This document shows positions 58,752-64,000 of a stretch of DNA of 64,000 bases, piece by piece. The stretch comes from Candidatus Leptofilum proximum (GTDB lineage Bacteria; Chloroflexota; Anaerolineae; Promineifilales; Promineifilaceae), in assembly GCA_016710325.1 (NCBI GenBank), contig JADJXK010000002.1, forward strand, positions 496,001 through 560,000, given 5' to 3'. The notes beneath the pieces are model-generated. The model did not search any database. It was not told where the DNA came from and was given only the letters and a program-made list of their open reading frames with translations. How positions within the stretch are numbered: position 1 is the stretch's first letter; each line of letters begins with the position of its first letter. The translations under genes and the position numbers were made by a program.

Positions 58752-59417
58752 TTAAGGCGCCAACACCAGCAGATCGTCAAATTGGACAACGGCCGTACCC
58801 GGCTCCAACGTGCTCACGCCCAGGCCCACATCGCCGCCGGCAAACGAGCTGTCTGTTACCGTTACCAACGGCAGGCCATTAACCGACAGGCTGAGCTCGT
58901 CGCCCACGCAGCTCACCCGCAGCAGGTTGGTGGCCACCCCCTGGTTAATCACTTCGGAGAAAACATACTCGGCGTTGGGCGTCAGGTAAGTAATCTGATC
59001 TCGCCCCGTTTCATACTTGCCAACGGCGTAATAGCCGTCACCGCTGATGAGGAAAATGTAGAAATTATTCTCGTCCTGGTAGCGGCACAGCACGCCGTAG
59101 GCATTGTTGTTGGGGCCGCTTGTCTGGCGCGCCTGCACGGTGATGATAACGTCGCTGAAGTCGCGCCCAGGGTTGGTCCACCAAATCTGGCCCGTCTGGC
59201 TGGTGCTGATGTTCAGGGTGCCATCGACAATTTCCACGACGGCCCCGCCCTGGTTGTACTCACGCCAGCCGCACGCCTGGGCGCCGCTAAAGTCATCCTG
59301 CAGCAGCGCGCCGTTTTCGTTGCAGGGATCGGGCTGGGGCGATCCTACTATGGAACAGGCCGTTACCGAAAGCAGCGCCAGCAAAAGCAGCAGCGGTCGA
59401 AGGATCGATTTTTCCAT
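58752..59417 (-). CDS. Lipoprotein with concanavalin/DUF1080-like domain (paralogue)
   Basis: A 221-residue paralogue of the neighbouring lipoprotein. The lipobox is SVTACS (Cys21). The mature domain has DFSGAQACGWREY, ARQTSGPNNNAYGVLCRYQDENNFYIFLISGDGYYAVG and ATNLLRVSCVGDELSLSVNGLPLVTVTDSSFAGGDVGLGVSTL, aligning strand for strand with the copy at 58064-58726. Four additional Cys residues may form disulphides. The pair likely binds or processes extracellular sugars. A small membrane protein gene lies 17 bp upstream on the same strand. Confidence 0.85.
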   Translation of the reverse strand: MEKSILRPLLLLLALLSVTACSIVGSPQPDPCNENGALLQDDFSGAQACGWREYNQGGAVVEIVDGTLNISTSQTGQIWWTNPGRDFSDVIITVQARQTSGPNNNAYGVLCRYQDENNFYIFLISGDGYYAVGKYETGRDQITYLTPNAEYVFSEVINQGVATNLLRVSCVGDELSLSVNGLPLVTVTDSSFAGGDVGLGVSTLEPGTAVVQFDDLLVLAP

Positions 59418-59434
59418 GGTGTTACTCCTGTGGA

Positions 59435-59590
59435 TTAATGTTGCTTTTCGTCTTCATCCAGCCGTTTTTGCAGCTGTTCTACTTCATCGGCAATGTTTTT
59501 TTGCTGGCGCGAGGTGTACAGATAGAAGGCAAACGCGCCCAACCACAAGACAGCAATTAGAACAATTACAAGCGTTAAATTCTCAAACAT
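59435..59590 (-). CDS. Small single-helix membrane protein (CcmD-like)
   Basis: A 51-residue protein. The start is ATG 59588-59590, preceded by GAGG. Residues 5-27 (LTLVIVLIAVLWLGAFAFYLYTS) form one transmembrane helix; the rest is a short charged coiled-coil tail (RQQKNIADEVEQLQKRLDEDEKQH). Size and layout are those of CcmD or CcoQ-type accessory peptides, but no haem-export or oxidase genes are near. It may be co-transcribed with the two lipoprotein genes downstream. Confidence 0.7.
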   Translation of the reverse strand: MFENLTLVIVLIAVLWLGAFAFYLYTSRQQKNIADEVEQLQKRLDEDEKQH

Positions 59591-59696
59591 AGCGTCCTCG
59601 ATAATCTCCCAATGGGCCAGAATTGGGCTAGAGTTTACCCAAAAACCAGCGAACCGGCACACGAGAAACGGCCGTCACCCAACCCCCACCCTTTGC

Positions 59697-60260
59697 TTAC
59701 AACCGGCTGTTCCACAATGGCTCCGACACGCCGCGCTGCTGGTTCTCGTAGCGGGCCATCACAAAGAGGGCGTCGGACAGGCGGTTGAGGTACGGAATGA
59801 CAACCGGGCCTACGGCTTCCTCGCGGGACAGGGCAATCACCAGCCGCTCCGCGCGGCGGCAGACGGTGCGGGCCACGTGCAGCTGCGCCGCCCCCAGCGA
59901 CCCGCCGGGCAGGATGAAATTTTCCAGGGGACCGGTAACGGCCGTTAACTCATCAATCAACTCTTCCAGCACTGTCACGTGCCGTGCCTCAATTTGCGGA
60001 ATCTGGTACTCGATTTTGTCTTCTTCCGTAAAGCACAAATCGGAGCCCAGGTGGAACAGTTCGTTTTGAATCACCGGCACCACTTCCGCCAGGCGCGGCA
60101 CCAGGCCGTGGGCCACCGCCACGCCCAGCACCGAATTCAGCTCGTCCACCGTACCATACGCCGACACCCGCGGCGATTCTTTTGGCACCCGCGTCCGGCT
60201 GCCCAGGGAGGTCATGCCCTCGTCGCCGCTGCGGGTGTAAATTTTTGTCAATCGAGGCAT
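59697..60260 (-). CDS. Cob(I)yrinic acid a,c-diamide adenosyltransferase (PduO type)
   Basis: Transfers adenosyl from ATP to cob(I)alamin to give adenosylcobalamin. In the 187-residue product the start is ATG 60258-60260 (MPRLTKIYTRSGDEGMTSLG); the open reading frame runs further upstream only through a repeat (DSRLRGNDR). PduO motifs are TRSGDEGMTSLG, VSAYGTVDELNSVLG, LPGGSLGAAQLHVARTVCRRAERLV and LNRLSDALFVMARYENQ. It implies a B12-dependent enzyme or B12 salvage elsewhere. It is monocistronic between repeat elements. Confidence 0.94.
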   Translation of the reverse strand: MPRLTKIYTRSGDEGMTSLGSRTRVPKESPRVSAYGTVDELNSVLGVAVAHGLVPRLAEVVPVIQNELFHLGSDLCFTEEDKIEYQIPQIEARHVTVLEELIDELTAVTGPLENFILPGGSLGAAQLHVARTVCRRAERLVIALSREEAVGPVVIPYLNRLSDALFVMARYENQQRGVSEPLWNSRL

Positions 60261-60288
60261 TTCATTCTCCAAACTTGTCATCTCGAAC

Positions 60289-60359
60289 CTGTCATTCCCG
60301 CGCAGGCGGGAATCCAACCTTTTGTAAGCGGTGGATGCCCGTTTTCACGGACATGACAG
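60289..60359. repeat. CATTCCCGCG-type element with CTGTCAT ends
   Basis: Terminal ctgtcat (60289-60295) and atgacag (60353-60359) with inner cccgcgcaggcggg hairpin. Same class as 13682-13773. Confidence 0.72.
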
Positions 60360-60405
60360 GCTATAGGTTTTATTGGCTCTTTGGGAATTCAGGGAGTTTA
60401 CAGCC

Positions 60406-60462
60406 CGTGAAACGTGAAACGTGACCAGATGGGTCATCACGTTTCCCGCTTCACGTTTCACG
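60406..60462. repeat. CGTGAAACGTGA inverted repeat block
   Basis: Tandem CGTGAAACGTGA units face TCACGTTTC and TCACGTTTCACG units. It sits between the adenosyltransferase and MFS genes. Confidence 0.77.
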
Positions 60463-60492
60463 CCAAACCCCACGAAATCCTGAAGGCCCATT

Positions 60493-61695
60493 TTATTTTG
60501 CGACGGCCGTTCGTCCAGGCAAAAACCAGATCCCCGGCACGCTCAACAAGGCGGCCACCGACCCCAGCACAAACGCCGTGGTCAGCCCCACCGTATCAGC
60601 CATCCAACCGATCACCCAAATGGCCAGGGCGCGAATCAAAAAGTTCAGGCCGATAAAAATGCCATTGGCCAGGGCACGGTGCTCTGGAAAAACATCCTGC
60701 ACGGTGGCCAGCAGCACTGGCGTCGGTGAGATGGCCGTTAACCCCAAGGCAATCAGCAGCGGGATCACCAGCCAGCCGGGGCTGTAAATGAACAGCAAAG
60801 ACAGCAGCGGCGAGACGAGGGTCAGCGCCACCAGCACCCGGCGACGGCCAAAACGGTCGCTGGCCGTGCCGGAGAAGAGCGCCCCGGCCACCCCTGCCCC
60901 TTCCAAAATAGACAATGCGGCCGCCGCCAGCCACAGACTCACTTCGACTTCGTCCTGCATGTAGAGCGGCAGGTAGGTGGTCAGGGCCACCACCATGCCG
61001 CTGCGCGCCAGCATGATCCAGCCCAGCACCGGGAAAAAGCGGCGGATTTGCGGCCACGCTTCGTGCAGGCCCGCTGGTTTGGTGTCGGTGCGGGCCGAGA
61101 CATCGTGCAAGCGCCAATAGAGAACGGCCGTAACCGCCCACCCCACAAACATCAGCCGCCACATCCCTTCCAGGCCAAACCAGCTAATCCCCGCCACCGC
61201 CACAATCGGCCCCACGGCGCGCCCCAGCTCGCCGCTGGCCATGAAAATGCTCATGCCCGTGCCCACGCGCCTGCCTGCCAAACGGCCGATCATTGCGGGT
61301 GCAGGCGCGTGAAAGGCAGCAACGCTCACACCTCCCGCCAGCAGCAGCATGGCAATAACAAAGTAGTTGTTCACAATGCCCAGGCTGCTAAACAGCGTAG
61401 CGGTTACCGCCGGGGCCAGGATGATAAAGTAGCGCAGGCTGACCCGGTCGGCCAAATAACCAATGAGCGGATTTAAGAGGCTGGGCAGTTGGGCAAAGAT
61501 GGCCAGGCTGCCGGTGAGGGCGTAGTTGGTGGCCAGCCGCTCTTGCAGCAGCGGCAGCAGTGGGGCGATGAAGGCACTGTACGTGTCGTGCACAAAATGG
61601 CCGCCCGCGATGGTGAAGATTTGGTTGGTGTTGAAGGTGTCGGGAACGGCCGTTTCCGCCAAAGGCACGCTGTCTGAGGTTGTGGTCGGGTTCAT
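60493..61695 (-). CDS. MFS transporter (Fsr-like)
   Basis: A 400-residue major facilitator with about twelve helices, starting at ATG 61693-61695 (MNPTTTSDSV). The signature of helices 2-3 is LLPLLQERLATNYALTGSLAIFAQLPSLLNPLIGYLADRVSLRYF, and the second-half motif GTASDRFGRRRVLVAL is the usual loop 8-9 motif. The helix 1 start IFTIAGGHFVHDTYSAFIAPLLP resembles the fosmidomycin-resistance (Fsr) group. It would be a proton-coupled exporter of a drug or metabolite. Substrate unknown. Confidence 0.9.
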   Translation of the reverse strand: MNPTTTSDSVPLAETAVPDTFNTNQIFTIAGGHFVHDTYSAFIAPLLPLLQERLATNYALTGSLAIFAQLPSLLNPLIGYLADRVSLRYFIILAPAVTATLFSSLGIVNNYFVIAMLLLAGGVSVAAFHAPAPAMIGRLAGRRVGTGMSIFMASGELGRAVGPIVAVAGISWFGLEGMWRLMFVGWAVTAVLYWRLHDVSARTDTKPAGLHEAWPQIRRFFPVLGWIMLARSGMVVALTTYLPLYMQDEVEVSLWLAAAALSILEGAGVAGALFSGTASDRFGRRRVLVALTLVSPLLSLLFIYSPGWLVIPLLIALGLTAISPTPVLLATVQDVFPEHRALANGIFIGLNFLIRALAIWVIGWMADTVGLTTAFVLGSVAALLSVPGIWFLPGRTAVAK

Positions 61696-61815
61696 GGTGC
61701 TGCTCACTTTCTCTTCAAGATTTACCAGAAAGTGATTATACGGCAGTTTGCCCACATTAACCTGCCCCAGCTTGGCAACAAGGGCAAGAATCACTCGTCA
61801 AGTCAATTTATTTAC

Positions 61816-61864
61816 TCACGCAAAGGCGCGAAGGGTAAACTAACTGCTTCGCGCCTTTGCGTGA
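61816..61864. repeat. Perfect 18-bp inverted repeat, CGCAAAGG family
   Basis: Arms tcacgcaaaggcgcgaag (61816-61833) and cttcgcgcctttgcgtga (61847-61864) lie in the 283-bp gap between the MFS and P450 genes. The rest of the gap holds no feature other than an ACGGCCGT copy. Confidence 0.8.
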
Positions 61865-61978
61865 AATTCAAAATATTAGTTGGCCTAAATTTTGATGTAA
61901 TTAACGGCCGTTCCCCCCATCCAAAAATCTCAGCCCGAGGAGGAAGCATCCTCAGATGCGACTGGCATCTGAGTATGC

Positions 61979-63190
61979 CTACTCCACGTGAATGTAAACA
62001 GGCAAAGTTTTCAAACCACGAAACAAGACACCGGAGCGCCACTCCAGCTGGTCAGCAGGCACCACCAGTCGCAAATTAGGGAAGCGCTCAAACAAGGTTT
62101 GCAGCCCAATCTGCCCCTCCAGGCGGGCCAGCGGCGCGCCCAGGCAGTAATGAATACCCAGGCCAAAAGCCAGGTGCCGGTTGTCGCGGCGGGTCACATC
62201 CAGCACATCGGGTTGGTGAAAGTGGCAGGCGTCCCGGTTGGCCGAGGCCAGCACCACGCGCACCACGTCGCCGCGCCGCATCGAGTGCCCCTCAAACACA
62301 AAATCCTCCCGCACCCAGCGCGTCGTCGAGGTTTCTACCGGACCATCAAAGCGGAGAAGTTCTTCAACGGCCGTTTCCCACAGCTCAGGCCGTTCACGCA
62401 AAAGCCCCAACTGCTCTGGATGCGTCAACAGCGCCAGCGCCCCGTTCCCCAGCAAATTCACCGTCGTCTCGTGCCCCGTCACCAGCAGCAGGGCCACCAT
62501 GCTGGAAAGCTCCGCCTCGTTCAGCCGCTCGCCCGCCTCTTCCGCCTGCACCAGCGCCGAAATCAAATCGTCCTGCGGCTGTTGCTGGCGGAGGGCAAAC
62601 ATCTCCTGCAAATAAGCTACCAAGGCGCGCACCTTGCGCTTACGGGCGCTGTAGTTCAAATCCCGGCTGCCCGGCGAGATGATCGCCTGGGACCAATCCG
62701 CCACCTGCGCCTGGTCGGCGGGCGGAATGCCCAGCAGCTCGGCGATGATGCGCACGGGCATGGGCAGGGCAAAATCGGCGATGAGGTCCGCCTGCCCGGC
62801 GGCGGCAATCCCGTCCAGCAGCCCATCGGTGATGTGCTGGATGCGCGGGGCGAGCTGCTCCACGCGGCGCGGCGTAAACGCCTGGTTTACCAGCGCCCGC
62901 AGCCGGGTGTGGTCCGGCGGATCGGCAAAGAGCATGTTTTCGTTGATGAGGCGGTGCACGGCCGTTTTCCGTGGCGGCCTGGCGTCTGGCGGCAGGGTGT
63001 GGCGGATGTCCTTCACAAAATGATCGTTGTCTTTGAGAACGGCCGTACCCTCCGCCAGCCGCGTAATGTACCAAATTGTGCCGCCGCCGGGGGAGCGATG
63101 GGCATAAATCGGGTCATCCTGCCGCATCTGGGCAAAGATTGGGAAGGGGTTGGCTTTGAAGTTCGGGGAGAAGAGATCGTATTTTTTCAC
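61979..63190 (-). CDS. Cytochrome P450
   Basis: A 403-residue soluble bacterial P450. The oxygen-activation I-helix is LLLVTGHETTVNLL, the K-helix ExxR is EELLR, and the haem-binding loop FGLGIHYCLGAPLAR carries the axial Cys349. The order resembles the CYP107/CYP109-type (macrolide and fatty-acid hydroxylases). It lies on the same strand as, and 110 bp downstream of, a truncated haemoglobin gene, with a nested repeat between. A redox partner is not adjacent. The substrate is unknown. Confidence 0.95.
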   Translation of the reverse strand: MKKYDLFSPNFKANPFPIFAQMRQDDPIYAHRSPGGGTIWYITRLAEGTAVLKDNDHFVKDIRHTLPPDARPPRKTAVHRLINENMLFADPPDHTRLRALVNQAFTPRRVEQLAPRIQHITDGLLDGIAAAGQADLIADFALPMPVRIIAELLGIPPADQAQVADWSQAIISPGSRDLNYSARKRKVRALVAYLQEMFALRQQQPQDDLISALVQAEEAGERLNEAELSSMVALLLVTGHETTVNLLGNGALALLTHPEQLGLLRERPELWETAVEELLRFDGPVETSTTRWVREDFVFEGHSMRRGDVVRVVLASANRDACHFHQPDVLDVTRRDNRHLAFGLGIHYCLGAPLARLEGQIGLQTLFERFPNLRLVVPADQLEWRSGVLFRGLKTLPVYIHVE

Positions 63191-63197
63191 GCTTCCT

Positions 63198-63295
63198 CGT
63201 TCTCACGCTCTGCGTGGGAATGCCGTTTGCAGCGCTCTGCGCTGCGGGGGGACGCTGGAGCGTCCCGGACTTCATTCCACGCAGAGCGTGGAACG
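63198..63295. repeat. Nested-hairpin element between P450 and globin genes
   Basis: Outer arms cgttctcacgctctgcgtgg (from 63198) pair with ccacgcagagcgtggaacg (to 63295). Inside are two smaller palindromes, cagcgctctgcgctg and gggacgctggagcgtccc. The roughly 100-bp element encodes no protein and belongs to a class of dispersed GC-rich repeats. Confidence 0.75.
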
Positions 63296-63300
63296 AGCGG

Positions 63301-63735
63301 TCATGCGGTGTTGACCATCCAGCTGGAAAAGCCCACCAGAAACTCGCGGAACGTGGGCAAATGCTCGGCGGGGAAGTTGTACTTCTCCGGCGCATCGGCC
63401 AGCACTGCGTCAAAGCAGGCCAACCACACCTGCCGCGCCGCCTCGTCGATGGGGAACGGCATGTGGCGCGCCCGCATCATTGGGTTGCCGTACTGCTGGT
63501 GGTACAGCGGCGGCCCGCCCAGCAGCCCCACAAAAAATGCGGCCGATTTGCGTGACGCCCGCGCCATGTCGCGGGGAAACATGCCGCGAATCGCGGAACG
63601 CTCCAGCTCCTGGTAAAAATCGGCCATCATGGCGAAGATGTTTTCTTCACCCATCGCCGCATAAATCTCCGGGCTGGGTGCACTCACCCGCGGTGGGCCG
63701 CCCGGCGGCACGTAAAACTGTCTTTCTTCGCTCAT
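63301..63735 (-). CDS. Truncated haemoglobin (group II-like)
   Basis: A 144-residue 2-on-2 globin. The haem-proximal His is in the MRARHMPFPIDEAAR segment, the distal aromatic position near AMMADFYQELERSAIRGMFP, and the group II tryptophan in QVWLACFDAVL. The extended N-terminus is proline-rich. Such globins detoxify nitric oxide or handle oxygen and sulphide. Its start (ATG 63733-63735) overlaps the upstream gene by four bases (ATGA), so the two are coupled. It may share a transcript with the P450 gene. Confidence 0.92.
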   Translation of the reverse strand: MSEERQFYVPPGGPPRVSAPSPEIYAAMGEENIFAMMADFYQELERSAIRGMFPRDMARASRKSAAFFVGLLGGPPLYHQQYGNPMMRARHMPFPIDEAARQVWLACFDAVLADAPEKYNFPAEHLPTFREFLVGFSSWMVNTA

Positions 63736-64000
63736 ACTGGTTCCAGCACCGCGTTGTTGAGGGCAAACTCAATCGCCTGCGGCAGGTCGAGTGACCGGCC
63801 CTGGGCGATGTAGGTTGCGGCATTTTCATCGCGAAGGACGGCCGTTAAACGGCCGTCCAACTGCCCCTTTTCCACGGCTGAAAGCGGCGTGCCTATCGCC
63901 TCGCGCAGCGCCTGGGCCGCACCCACCAGCAGCAAGGCCCGGCTGGCCCGGTTCTGCGCCGCTGCCAAACCGGCCATATCCTCCAACACGTAGGCGATGG
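63732..64000 (-). CDS. C-terminus of a large TPR/ATPase regulator (5' end outside window)
   Basis: Partial gene entering from the right edge; 88 residues are visible, ending LPQAIEFALNNAVLEPV. The stretch VLEDMAGLAAAQNRASRALLLVGAAQALREAIGTPLSAVEKGQLD matches the C-terminal repeat of AfsR/LuxR-type or adenylate-cyclase-linked multidomain ATPases, which carry TPR-like tails. It overlaps the globin start by four bases, so it is probably the first gene of that operon. The DNA-binding or cyclase part lies outside the window. Two ACGGCCGT copies (63838-63856) here form a 23-bp palindrome. Confidence 0.8.
   Translation of the reverse strand, partial: IAYVLEDMAGLAAAQNRASRALLLVGAAQALREAIGTPLSAVEKGQLDGRLTAVLRDENAATYIAQGRSLDLPQAIEFALNNAVLEPV

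Noticed and set aside
60261..60317. Upstream start of the adenosyltransferase giving DSRLRGNDR
   Set aside because: These residues are the translation of a CATTCCCGCG repeat; the PduO family begins at MPRLTKIYTR.
61988..63616. 542-codon open frame antisense to the P450 and globin genes
   Set aside because: It crosses two real genes and a repeat on the other strand, with low-complexity, Arg/His/Gln-rich product.

Overview
The window looks like a chromosomal segment of a free-living bacterium, most likely a member of the Chloroflexota (Anaerolineae-like). This is an inference from gene content: a medium-GC genome, many lipoproteins with Thr/Pro-rich linkers, a bacterial-type inositol-phosphate synthase, large GAF/PAS histidine kinases, a YfhO-type membrane protein and PduO/SelB/P450/truncated-haemoglobin genes scattered among housekeeping clusters. 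No rRNA, tRNA, CRISPR array, prophage or transposase gene was found.

Layout. 1-2121: two GT4 glycosyltransferases. 2401-6767: a coiled-coil protein, SelB and an aldo/keto reductase. 6801-10388: a small accessory patch (AT-rich membrane protein, DUF7309-like protein, a lipoprotein and a truncated copy of that lipoprotein). 10605-15703: DMT exporter, DinB and Lrp-family regulator divergent from two cell-surface lipoproteins (VanY-like and CapA-like). 15855-21953: histidine kinase, a small hypothetical protein and a heterodimeric ABC exporter. 22152-22392: a self-contained tiny transcription unit encoding a 32-residue peptide. 22517-29890: inositol-phosphate synthase, a TIM-barrel protein and a three-gene membrane glycan block (GT2, GT39, YfhO-like). 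30019-33214: HAD hydrolase and RlmN with an AT-rich AlbA_2 two-gene insert between them. 33257-36903: two tandem LysM/M23 peptidases and Rho. 37436-43368: Fbp and the classical rpsB-tsf-pyrH-frr-uppS-cdsA row. 43725-46740: MetK under a SAM-I riboswitch, FabI, and a 3-methyladenine glycosylase. 46730-57110: a 1203-residue histidine kinase, proline dehydrogenase, the dgkA-ybeY-pgpH cluster, YqeY, a methyltransferase and a TPR protein. 57213-64000: fructosamine kinase, two related lipoproteins, cobalamin adenosyltransferase, MFS transporter, P450, truncated haemoglobin and the end of a large regulator.

Two sequence-level properties cut across the genes. First, the palindromic octamer ACGGCCGT occurs about 110 times (my count by eye), where one or two copies would be expected by chance. 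It lies inside genes in all frames, in promoters and between genes, much like the HIP1 octamer of cyanobacteria. Second, nearly every longer intergenic gap carries a palindromic repeat from one of about ten unrelated short families, and some of these have become part of protein-coding ends. The stretches that lack the octamer (AlbA insert, the AT-rich membrane gene) are candidates for recent acquisition.

Regulation visible in the sequence includes a SAM-I riboswitch with terminator ahead of metK, a likely Lrp operator pair, near-consensus promoters for metK, rpsB, rho, a kinase and the 32-residue peptide gene, a roughly 400-nt leader ahead of rho, several intrinsic terminators and two probable leaderless starts.
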